From assembly GCA_965372405.1 (NCBI GenBank), contig CBDVCE010000019.1, positions 1 to 64,000 on the forward strand: a DNA stretch of 64,000 nucleotides. The letters run 5' to 3'. The number at the start of each line of letters is the position of its first letter. The first letter of the stretch is position 1. Below, piece after piece: positions 10,647 to 18,939 of this stretch. The notes beneath the pieces were generated by a model. The model saw nothing but the letters and a program-made list of their open reading frames with translations, searched no databases and was not told where the DNA came from. The stretch is from Sunxiuqinia sp965372405 (GTDB lineage Bacteria > Bacteroidota > Bacteroidia > Bacteroidales > Prolixibacteraceae). A program made the position numbers and the translations under genes.

Positions 10647-12410
10647 ATGAATAAAATCAGTCAAATACTATCAATAATTATTTTGGCAACTGTGACTCAG
10701 TCATGTCAGTTTTCATCGAAAGACACCTTAAATAGTCACACTTTTGATGAACCAGATAATCCGCAACAAATTACTCCAATTCAAGATTGGAGTAAACTTG
10801 AACGTGGAGTTCAGCTTGGCTGGGGCAGCAGCTATAAAAGATATCATAAGGATTTCATTCCTACCATTGAACATTCTGAAAGTATCACCTTAACAGGATG
10901 GCGTAATGAACGCATTAATGCTCAAGTAATTGCCTGGTCAAAAGACTCGGTAAAAGATCTATCCATTCACATTTCAAATTTGAAGTCGAATAATGGAATA
11001 ATTATAGCTGAGGCAGTAACGCATTTCTTTGTTCGCAATGTAATCTCAGATGAATTCTTAGGTGGATGTGGTTATAAAACTAAAAGTCAGGAAACGGCTC
11101 ATTTAGTACCTGATTGTTTGGAAGAAGCAGAGGCATTTAACATGCGAGCAAAATCAACTCGTGGTATTTGGTTCAATATTGATATTCCTGTAAATGCAGA
11201 TCCTGGAACTTATTCGGCTATTGTTACAATAAAAGTTCAGAATAAAGTAATTAAAGATTTACAGTTAAATCTTGAAGTTTTAAATCGCAGTCTCCCCTCT
11301 CCCAAAAACTGGAACTATCAATTAGATTTATGGCAAAATCCGTATGCTGTAGCACGCATGCATAATGTTGAGCTTTGGTCTGATGAGCATTTTGAAAAGA
11401 TGAAGCCACTCTATAAAATGCTAGCTGATGTTGGTCAAAAATGCATAACAGCAAGCATTGTTGATAAACCATGGGGTGGACAGTCTTACGATCCCTATGA
11501 ATCCATGATACAACATAAATTGAACACAAGCGGCTTATGGGAATTCGATTATTCCATTTTTGATAAATGGGTTGATTTTATGATGGAACTAGGAATAGAC
11601 CAACAAATTAACTGCTACTCTTTAATTCCTTGGGGAAATCAATTGGGATATTATGATGAGAAATTAGAACGTGATACTTTTATTGTGGCACAAGCTTCTT
11701 CGGAAGAATTCGCTAATTATTGGATCCCTTTTTTAGAAGACTTCCGCATACATCTGACACAACAAGGCATATTTGAAAAAACGACAATTGCCATGGATGA
11801 ACGACCTACCGAAGATATGCTTAACGCAATTCATCTAATAAAAGAACATGGTGAATTCAAAATAACATCAGCAGCAAATTATAATCCTGGTATTTCAAAT
11901 CAGATTTATGATCTGAGTGTAGAATCAAAACATATTTTACCATTGAATGTGATTGAAGAGCGAAGAAAGGATGGACAAAAGACAACATACTATGTTTGTT
12001 GCAGTGCTGAATATCCCAATAATTTCACCTATTCTCCCCCTTCAGAAGGTGTATGGCAAGGATGGTATGCCTATTCAAAAAATATGGATGGATTTCTACG
12101 TTGGGCATATAATTCCTGGGTTGAAGATCCTATTCATGACACACGATTTAGAACATGGCCCGCAGGAGACACATTTTTTGTATATCCCGGACCAAAATCA
12201 TCTATCCGGTTTGAGAAACTTCGAGAAGGAATTCAGGATTATGAGAAGTTGCAGATTCTAACAAATGAATTGAGAATATCTGACAAACCAGAAGCACAAA
12301 TACAGTTACAAAAGATTGAAGAGCACTTAAAAGAATTTCAAATCGAGTCTATCCAAAATGAAGGCACATTGAAACTAGTATTGAAAGGGAAAAAACTACT
12401 TAACCAATAA
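10647..12410 (+). CDS. GH123-like (DUF4091 domain) glycoside hydrolase lipoprotein
   Basis: A 587-aa lipoprotein (lipobox near ATVTQSCQF, Cys20) with a beta-sandwich N-terminal domain (about 60-215), a central barrel-like region and a C-terminal DUF4091-type segment (WRAY-like LRWAYNSWVEDP, then FRTWPAGDTFFVYPGP and REGIQDYEKL). The adjacent Asp384-Glu385 in IAMDERPTED corresponds to the Asp-Glu pair that GH123 beta-N-acetylgalactosaminidases use for substrate-assisted catalysis. GH123 members remove beta-GalNAc from glycosphingolipid-type glycans. Together with GH20 this suggests a GalNAc/GlcNAc-containing substrate. DUF4091 proteins without known activity are the alternative. Confidence 0.78.
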   Translation: MNKISQILSIIILATVTQSCQFSSKDTLNSHTFDEPDNPQQITPIQDWSKLERGVQLGWGSSYKRYHKDFIPTIEHSESITLTGWRNERINAQVIAWSKDSVKDLSIHISNLKSNNGIIIAEAVTHFFVRNVISDEFLGGCGYKTKSQETAHLVPDCLEEAEAFNMRAKSTRGIWFNIDIPVNADPGTYSAIVTIKVQNKVIKDLQLNLEVLNRSLPSPKNWNYQLDLWQNPYAVARMHNVELWSDEHFEKMKPLYKMLADVGQKCITASIVDKPWGGQSYDPYESMIQHKLNTSGLWEFDYSIFDKWVDFMMELGIDQQINCYSLIPWGNQLGYYDEKLERDTFIVAQASSEEFANYWIPFLEDFRIHLTQQGIFEKTTIAMDERPTEDMLNAIHLIKEHGEFKITSAANYNPGISNQIYDLSVESKHILPLNVIEERRKDGQKTTYYVCCSAEYPNNFTYSPPSEGVWQGWYAYSKNMDGFLRWAYNSWVEDPIHDTRFRTWPAGDTFFVYPGPKSSIRFEKLREGIQDYEKLQILTNELRISDKPEAQIQLQKIEEHLKEFQIESIQNEGTLKLVLKGKKLLNQ

Positions 12411-12420
12411 TCACAAACAG

Positions 12421-14022
12421 ATGAAGACTAAAATATTACTAAAGCTTTTTATTATTCTAGTTATTTCAGGTGTTTCAATTTGCAATGCTAAAAAAAAATC
12501 AAAAACAACATCTATTATTTCTATTGATATGGAATCGAATCTAACTTCCACAATCAATGGGAAGGATTCTATTGTTAACGGAATAAATGGTTACGCCACA
12601 TACTTTTCAAAAAAACTTGGTAATAGTCAAATCATTAAACCTGAAAATAAATTACATATCTCTGAGACATGGAAAAATGGCGATTTCTCTGTTGAGATCT
12701 GGGTACAAACTACAGCAAAGAACAATGAATTTCAAGTTATAGCCTCAAATAAAGATTGGAATTCAGGAGAAATAAAAGATTTTACCGATAACCGATATTT
12801 TGGATTTAGTCGAACCAGCGGCATCAACAAGGGTTGGGCAATCGTATGTCAACCCGATGGTAGCTGGGCATGGAATATTGGAAATGGAAAATATCGAAAA
12901 GACTATCGCCCTACTGCTCCAAGGCAAAAAATAAACGAAGGTGAATGGCATCAAATCGCATTCACAATAAATCGTGCTGATAATGAAGCACGTCTCTATT
13001 TTGATGGACTTAATGTCGCCATTTATTACATGGGTCCAGTTATAAATTTGGATAGCAACTTGCCTATTGCCTTAGGTACTGATCCAATAGCTGATAAAGA
13101 CACACCAATCTTCGATGGAGCAATCGATGAGTTTCAAGTTTACAATCATGTATTAAGTGCCAATGATATTGCAAAAAAATATAAGCAATATGTTCCATCG
13201 GCAAAGTTACCTCAAGTATCCACTAAAAAAGTAGAAAAATTAAACTTGATGTCTTGGAATATTTGGCATGGAGGAAGAAGACACAGCAGAGAAAATGGAC
13301 CACTTCAGGTAATTGATTTCATAAAAGAAACTGATACTGACATTGTAATGATGCAGGAAACCTATGGTTCAGGTCCATTAATTGCGGATGCATTGGGATA
13401 TTACTTTTATCTGGCAAGCGCCAATATATCTGTAATAAGTAAATATCCTATCGAAAAGACTTGGGTGGCCTATCATGAACTCTGGTCTGGAATTACAACG
13501 ATAAGGTTAAGCGAAGATCAGAAAATAAACCTGGCTAGTATATGGCTACATTACCTACCAGATTGGAGGAATGATTGCGAGAAACCTGATGCAACCGCTG
13601 AAAAGCTATTAGCAGGAGAAGATAAAAACCGATACCGGGAGATTAAAATAATATTACAAAAATTGGGAAATGACATTCAGAACACTGATGAAGTTCCTTT
13701 AATTATTGGTGGCGATTTTAATAGCCCATCTCATAATGACTGGATTGAATCAACATCTGGGTGGCACAATGATCTGGTTGTTAAGTGGCCTGTTAGTAAA
13801 GCAATGAAGAATGCTGGTTTTATAGATTCTTTTCGCGAAATCAGACCTCATCTACATTATTCATCCAATACAATTAATTCTGAGAAACTTTCTTATCGAA
13901 TTGATTACATCTACTACAAAGGAAAAAACTTACAAGCTGTTGATTCCGATATGTATTTTAAATACAAAGGGATATGGCCAAGTGACCACCCTTCTATTAC
14001 CACAACCTTTTTAATTAAGTAA
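12421..14022 (+). CDS. LamG domain plus EEP phosphodiesterase fusion, secreted
   Basis: A 533-aa secreted protein (signal peptide ending near CNAKKK, about residue 24) with two modules. Residues about 35-245 form a LamG/concanavalin A-like sandwich (DFSVEIWVQTT, GEWHQIAFTINR, DGAIDEFQVYNHVLS), a typical carbohydrate-binding fold. Residues about 270-533 form an EEP domain with MSWNIWHGG, MMQETYG, GGDFNSPSHND and the final SDHPS. The catalytic set appears complete. It is 10 bp after the GH123-like gene and 3 bp before a second protein of the same architecture. The likely job is a phosphodiesterase held on a glycan by its LamG module; the substrate is unknown. Confidence 0.88.
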   Translation: MKTKILLKLFIILVISGVSICNAKKKSKTTSIISIDMESNLTSTINGKDSIVNGINGYATYFSKKLGNSQIIKPENKLHISETWKNGDFSVEIWVQTTAKNNEFQVIASNKDWNSGEIKDFTDNRYFGFSRTSGINKGWAIVCQPDGSWAWNIGNGKYRKDYRPTAPRQKINEGEWHQIAFTINRADNEARLYFDGLNVAIYYMGPVINLDSNLPIALGTDPIADKDTPIFDGAIDEFQVYNHVLSANDIAKKYKQYVPSAKLPQVSTKKVEKLNLMSWNIWHGGRRHSRENGPLQVIDFIKETDTDIVMMQETYGSGPLIADALGYYFYLASANISVISKYPIEKTWVAYHELWSGITTIRLSEDQKINLASIWLHYLPDWRNDCEKPDATAEKLLAGEDKNRYREIKIILQKLGNDIQNTDEVPLIIGGDFNSPSHNDWIESTSGWHNDLVVKWPVSKAMKNAGFIDSFREIRPHLHYSSNTINSEKLSYRIDYIYYKGKNLQAVDSDMYFKYKGIWPSDHPSITTTFLIK

Positions 14023-14025
14023 CTT

Positions 14026-15558
14026 ATGAAAACTATATTTCTTGCTATTCTCGCTATTATCTTGATTGGTTCCTGCACTATTAAACCCACAAGCTTAAAT
14101 GAAAACACATTACTGTCTATCAATTTTGATAAAAACCAGAAATCAGTATTTGCTGCGAACTTGGAGGGAAAATTAAAATATACTGAAGGAATTAAGGGTG
14201 AAGGATTAGACTTAACGGACTGCAAATCAGATCTCACAATAAATAATTCGGATACAACATGGTTTTCAAACGACAAAGATTTCTCTGTAGTTATCTGGGT
14301 GAAATCTTCAGTTGTAACATCTGATACTACAATTATTCTATCCAATTCTGATTTCAGAAAGAAAGAAATGGGAATTTATGGCAACCGAAGGACAAACAAA
14401 GGAATTTCACTTTATAGCTGCAATGGTTCCTGGGGTTGGAATATTGGGAATGGGAAACTGCACTACCTGTATGAGCCAATTCAAGAAGATCAACCAATTG
14501 CTGATAACCAATGGCATCAGTTAGCATTCACTTATAAGTCTACCTTAAAAGAAATTCGCTTGTTTTATGATGGTATAAACAAGGCAGTTCTTAAAATTGG
14601 CGACTTAGACAATCAAAACTTCCTTAGTGAATTACCTTTAAGAGTTGGAGGAATCATAAGCGCTCCACCCTATTACAACTCATTTAATGGTACAATTGAT
14701 GAATTGAAAGTTTGGAACAAAACGCTATCTATCGAAGATATCAGGACTGATTACAATCAATTCTTTGCAGTTGCAGAGGAGCCACAAACAGAAACAGGAG
14801 AAATTACAGTAGTTAACTGGAATATTTGGCATGGAGGAACACATTTTATTAAAGAACGAGATGGTTTTGATGGTATTGAAAGAACAATCGAGTTGATTAA
14901 AAATGCAGATGCTGATATTGTTCTTATGCAGGAAACATATGGAGCGGGTTCAAGAATATCTAGCAGCCTTGGTTTTTACTATTATGAAGCTTCAAGTACT
15001 ATTGGCGCAGTATGGGGAGCTAATTTATCTGTCATGAGCCGTTTCCCATTAGAAGATGCCTATATGATTGAAAAGAAGTCAAATTTTGGAAAAAATTATG
15101 CATTCAATAATGGTGGTGTAAAAGTTAGATTATCACCGAGTAAAAGTATAATTGCTTTCTCAAACTGGTATAGTGGCGGTAAACCTGAAGATTTAGATGG
15201 AGCATTAACTGAACTGAGTTCTTTGATTGAAAATGCCGATAATACTCCAATAGTATATAGTGGTGATTTTAATTCACGCTCACATCTTGATGATGGTGAG
15301 GGTAAATCAGGACATAGCAAACTTATGGAGAAGGCAGACTTTACTGACTCCTACAGAAGTATACATCCTGATATTGAAGCATATCCAGGTTATACAATGG
15401 GAGGTTCTGCGCGCATTGATTATATCTATTACAAAGGTGGAAAGTTGAAATTGATTGAATCAGGTCCAATTGTTCCAAACTTCAAAGGGAGAGGTGATAA
15501 AACACCGGGATATCCCTCAGACCATCTTGGATTAGTCGCAAAGTTTAATGTTGATTAG
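14026..15558 (+). CDS. LamG domain plus EEP phosphodiesterase fusion, lipoprotein (tandem paralog)
   Basis: A 510-aa paralog of the preceding gene with the same order of modules: LamG at about 30-240 (DFSVVIWVKSS, NQWHQLAFTYKS, NGTIDELKVWNKTLS) and EEP at about 258-510 (NWNIWHGGTH, LMQETYGAG, SGDFNSRSHLDDG, SDHLG). It differs in being a lipoprotein (LIGSCTIKP, Cys17), so one copy is probably soluble and this one membrane-anchored. The two EEP domains share blocks such as NIWHGG and the QETYG element but diverge between them, suggesting an old duplication with different substrate preference. Its stop overlaps a possible upstream start of the next gene. Confidence 0.88.
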   Translation: MKTIFLAILAIILIGSCTIKPTSLNENTLLSINFDKNQKSVFAANLEGKLKYTEGIKGEGLDLTDCKSDLTINNSDTTWFSNDKDFSVVIWVKSSVVTSDTTIILSNSDFRKKEMGIYGNRRTNKGISLYSCNGSWGWNIGNGKLHYLYEPIQEDQPIADNQWHQLAFTYKSTLKEIRLFYDGINKAVLKIGDLDNQNFLSELPLRVGGIISAPPYYNSFNGTIDELKVWNKTLSIEDIRTDYNQFFAVAEEPQTETGEITVVNWNIWHGGTHFIKERDGFDGIERTIELIKNADADIVLMQETYGAGSRISSSLGFYYYEASSTIGAVWGANLSVMSRFPLEDAYMIEKKSNFGKNYAFNNGGVKVRLSPSKSIIAFSNWYSGGKPEDLDGALTELSSLIENADNTPIVYSGDFNSRSHLDDGEGKSGHSKLMEKADFTDSYRSIHPDIEAYPGYTMGGSARIDYIYYKGGKLKLIESGPIVPNFKGRGDKTPGYPSDHLGLVAKFNVD

Positions 15559-15577
15559 TTTTAATAAAACTCGGAAC

Positions 15578-16492
15578 ATGAAGAATAAAAACAATTTAAG
15601 TAGGCGAACCCTAATCAAGCAAGTAAGCATTTTAAGTGGAGCAGCAATGGTAAGTCCACTCACTTTGGGAGCTACTAATAATAAGCCCTCAAAGGCACTA
15701 AGAATTGCTCACATTACTGATATACACATCCGTCCGGAACACAATGCACTAAATCGTGCTAAAAAGTGTATTAAGGACATAAAAAAGCACAGTGTCGATT
15801 TCTTTCTTAATACAGGAGATACAATCTATGCCGCCGACTATGATCATATTAAAAGAAAGCGAGTAAACGAGCAATGGGCTATCTGGAACGATCTAAGAAG
15901 TACGTTTTCTGAATTTGAGGTGCACAGCTGTATAGGCAATCATGATTCATGGTGGGCTGCACCTGACAAGAACGATTCAATGTATGGAAAAGATTATGTA
16001 GTGAAACAATTAAGGATGGGTGGAAGATTCTATAGTTTCGACAGAAGCAACTGGCACTTTATTATTTTAGATAGCATTATAGGTGGGGAAGAATTTCTGG
16101 ATAAAGAACAACAAAGTTGGTTGGAAAAGGATTTAGCAAAGCTCCCAATAGGAAGTAATGTAATTGTAATATCACACATTCCAATTCTATCAGTATCTAT
16201 GGCTTTTAATGGTCAAAGAAATTTGAATCGAAGAAAATTAATTGAGCTATTTTATAAACATCAGGACAAAAAAATTACTTGTCTGAGTGGGCACACTCAC
16301 ACATATGACAGTTGTAGATATAACGGTGTTAATTATTTCTGCAATGGTGCATTAAGTGGTTTTTGGTGGGAAGATGGCAATGAAAGCTCGGAACAAAAAC
16401 ATTGGGTAGGAACAACTCCTCCAGGATATGCAATTCTTGACTTACATGAAGATGGCACTGTTGAAAATTCTTATCACTCACACCCATACTAA
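15578..16492 (+). CDS. Calcineurin-type metallophosphoesterase with Tat-like signal
   Basis: The complete two-metal motif set is visible: Asp/His in HITDIHI, Asp in NTGDTIY, Asn-His in IGNHDSW, His in VISHIP, and GHTHTYD. I chose the ATG at 15578 because it places a twin-arginine-like SRRTLIKQ just after the start, followed by a hydrophobic stretch (LSGAAMVSPLTLGA). An upstream ATG at 15548 overlaps the preceding gene by 11 bp and would add ten residues. From 15578 the protein is 304 aa. Export by Tat suits a metal-loaded phosphatase folded before transport. The operon position suggests it removes phosphate or cleaves phosphodiesters released by the EEP enzymes; that role is inference. Confidence 0.88.
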   Translation: MKNKNNLSRRTLIKQVSILSGAAMVSPLTLGATNNKPSKALRIAHITDIHIRPEHNALNRAKKCIKDIKKHSVDFFLNTGDTIYAADYDHIKRKRVNEQWAIWNDLRSTFSEFEVHSCIGNHDSWWAAPDKNDSMYGKDYVVKQLRMGGRFYSFDRSNWHFIILDSIIGGEEFLDKEQQSWLEKDLAKLPIGSNVIVISHIPILSVSMAFNGQRNLNRRKLIELFYKHQDKKITCLSGHTHTYDSCRYNGVNYFCNGALSGFWWEDGNESSEQKHWVGTTPPGYAILDLHEDGTVENSYHSHPY

Positions 16493-16529
16493 ACTGAAAG
16501 TGAAAATCTAAAAACCTAAAAAAATCCAC

Positions 16530-17630
16530 ATGAAATTAAAAATCATATTATTTGGGTTACTATTAAATTGTATTCAATTTTCGTTTTCCCAACAAAGAAA
16601 AGAAATTGCCATACCAGATATCCCTGGCTATTTGGTTTTAAAATGTGATTTACACATTCATTCCGTTTTTTCTGATGGCTCTGTTTGGCCTACAATCAGA
16701 ATAGCAGAAGCATGGATGGAAGGGCTTGATGCAATTTCCTTAACCGAACATATCAGGTGGCACAAGTTTAAAGAGGATATAGCTACTTGTTCAGATGTAA
16801 ATCGTTCTTATGATTCAGCATTGGAATTTGCAAACGAAAAAGGAATTCTTCTAATAAAAGGAGGGGAAATAACTCGGGAAATGCCTCCAGGACATTTTAA
16901 TGCCTTGTTTTTGGAAGATGTAAATAAACTAAATGTTGATGCCCCAATAGAAGCTCTTAGAGAAGCCAAGAAACAAGGAGCATTTGTACATTGGAATCAT
17001 CCGGGCAACAAATGGCATGACATTCATACTACATTCTTTGAAGAAGGTTTATTCCAGGGAATTGAAGTTTGTAACGGAAATAGGTTTTACGAAGAGGCAT
17101 TTAAGTGGGCAAATAACAAAGGGTTAACACTTTTCTCCAACAGTGATATTCACCATTTAATCAGTACCACATATGATCTTAATAATTCACACAGACCTTT
17201 AACATTAGTTTTAGCAAAAGAAAGAACTGTTGAGGCAATGCGTGATGCTTGCTTTAAAGGGAATACTGTTGCTTACTTTGAAAACACTCTTGTAGGTAAA
17301 GAAAAATTTCTAAACGGTATTTTTAATGCTTCAATAGAATACTTAAGACCAAGGAATATAGAATACCAAAATACAATTGATATAAGAATTTACAACAAAT
17401 CCGATATCGATTATAAATTGGAAAAGAATGAAGAAAATAATGGTTTGAATTTTCCTGAGAAGGTAGTTATTAAAGCACATTCTATAACAATTGTTTCTGT
17501 AGTTATAGATAATCCAGAAAATGCTAAGAATATTTGGGCAAAATACAAAGTAGCCAATTTACGGATAAGTCCAAGTGAGAAACTTGAAGTTGAAATTTCT
17601 ATCAATAATGATCTTCTTAGTTTGCGTTAA
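16530..17630 (+). CDS. PHP-domain phosphodiesterase (Sb-PDE-like), secreted
   Basis: A 366-aa protein with a signal peptide (FSFSQQRKE, cleavage about residue 21) followed by a PHP domain. Metal ligands seen: CDLHIHSVFSDG, LTEHIRWH, GGEITRE with GHFNALF, HWNHPG, and NSDIHH. This matches the secreted PHP enzymes grouped with the Sphingobium phosphodiesterase Sb-PDE, which hydrolyses organophosphate diesters. The C-terminal third (about 255-366) is a beta-rich domain often found in these proteins. Its place 37 bp after a calcineurin-type phosphoesterase strengthens the phosphoester theme of the operon. A trehalase- or histidinol-phosphatase-type role is unlikely because the protein is exported. 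Confidence 0.84.
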   Translation: MKLKIILFGLLLNCIQFSFSQQRKEIAIPDIPGYLVLKCDLHIHSVFSDGSVWPTIRIAEAWMEGLDAISLTEHIRWHKFKEDIATCSDVNRSYDSALEFANEKGILLIKGGEITREMPPGHFNALFLEDVNKLNVDAPIEALREAKKQGAFVHWNHPGNKWHDIHTTFFEEGLFQGIEVCNGNRFYEEAFKWANNKGLTLFSNSDIHHLISTTYDLNNSHRPLTLVLAKERTVEAMRDACFKGNTVAYFENTLVGKEKFLNGIFNASIEYLRPRNIEYQNTIDIRIYNKSDIDYKLEKNEENNGLNFPEKVVIKAHSITIVSVVIDNPENAKNIWAKYKVANLRISPSEKLEVEISINNDLLSLR

Positions 17631-17708
17631 ACATTTATTCTAAGATGGAGATAAATTGATAATCTGACATATTACCCTAATAATTAATTAAAAAAGGAGA
17701 ACAATCTC

Positions 17709-18899
17709 ATGAATTACAAAACATATATACGCTTTTTACTTGTATGTATTTGTGTTATTTTAATACAACAAAGACATGCTTTTTCTGATGAAAAATTACA
17801 AATCACTCATGGCCCATATTTGGTAGAGCCCGGTTCGGACTGTATCACTATTTTATGGACCACAAACAAAGCCTGTCAATCATGGGTGGAGTATTGTGGT
17901 GATAAAAATCTGGGAGTCTTCACTACATGGGGAGGCTATCCAAAGAAGGCTTATTCGAGTCATCAGGGATTATTAGCAGCTAACTCAAAACTTCATTCGG
18001 TACGTATTGCTGGCTTAAATACTGGAACAAAATACCGATACCGGGTAATGTCAAAGGAAATTATACAAAACAATCCTTATGAAGTGATTTTTGGCGATAC
18101 CGCAGCTGGTGAAATCGTTGAATTTGAAACATTAAATCCAGATACAACAACATTCTCTTTTGGAGTTGTATGTGATTTACATGAGCAGTCCGGAAATTTA
18201 AACACCTTATTAGAGGCTGCACCTGTCGATTCTCTTAATCTAATGTTTTATAATGGAGACATGCTAAACTGGATTGGTAATGAAGATCGAATCTTTAACG
18301 GTTTAATTGATGTTAGTGTCAATCAATTTGCAAAGGAAAAGCCAATGATTCTGACACGTGGAAATCACGAGACACGAGGTCCTAACGCCAGAAAATTATT
18401 TTCATACTTTCCCCACTCCAGTGGTAATTATTACCATGCCTTTTCTCATGGCAATACACGTTTTATCATCCTCGATCCAGGCGAAGATAAACCAGACAAC
18501 CATCCTGTTTATGCTGGACTGGTTGATTTTGACAACTATCGTACGGAACAGGCTGAATGGTTACGCAAAGAAGTGAAAAGTGATGATTTTCTAAGTTCAA
18601 AGTATAAAATTGTACTCATGCATATCCCCCCATTTTCGAAGAGTAGTGCACACGGATCAACAGATATTACTGAAAAATGGGGTCCTATTCTAAACAATGC
18701 TCACATTGATATAATTATTAGTGGTCATCATCATCGTTACTCCAGGATAAAGCCTACAGATGATTCAAACCAAATGCCCGTTTTGATAGTCGGCCAGGAT
18801 ATGGTTTTAAAAGCTGATGTTTCGGAACAATCCATTAAGCTAATAATCAAAGACAAAAAAGGAAAAACAGTTGATCACTTTTCTATTCCAGCTAATTAG
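17709..18899 (+). CDS. Metallophosphoesterase with N-terminal Fn3/PAP-like domain, secreted
   Basis: A 396-aa exported protein (signal peptide ending near AFSDEK). Residues about 30-150 form a purple-acid-phosphatase-type fibronectin III domain (ITILWTTNKACQSWVEY, GLNTGTKYRYRV). The calcineurin-like catalytic part follows with CDLHEQ, NGDML, GNHETRG, LMHIPPF and SGHHHRYS, so all metal ligands are present. The ATG is preceded by AAGGAG, a Shine-Dalgarno that is unusual for this phylum and helps fix the start. A close paralog lies at 40686-41894 next to a different SusCD locus. It probably hydrolyses a phosphomonoester or diester released from the target glycan. Confidence 0.88.
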   Translation: MNYKTYIRFLLVCICVILIQQRHAFSDEKLQITHGPYLVEPGSDCITILWTTNKACQSWVEYCGDKNLGVFTTWGGYPKKAYSSHQGLLAANSKLHSVRIAGLNTGTKYRYRVMSKEIIQNNPYEVIFGDTAAGEIVEFETLNPDTTTFSFGVVCDLHEQSGNLNTLLEAAPVDSLNLMFYNGDMLNWIGNEDRIFNGLIDVSVNQFAKEKPMILTRGNHETRGPNARKLFSYFPHSSGNYYHAFSHGNTRFIILDPGEDKPDNHPVYAGLVDFDNYRTEQAEWLRKEVKSDDFLSSKYKIVLMHIPPFSKSSAHGSTDITEKWGPILNNAHIDIIISGHHHRYSRIKPTDDSNQMPVLIVGQDMVLKADVSEQSIKLIIKDKKGKTVDHFSIPAN

Positions 18900-18939
18900 A
18901 CCACAAATAAAATAAAGACCCTAATTCTAAGCTATATAA

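Noticed and set aside
13914..14345. 143-codon minus-strand frame antisense to the LamG-EEP genes
   Set aside because: Shadow of two well-supported plus-strand genes; its composition and lack of any motif do not support a protein.
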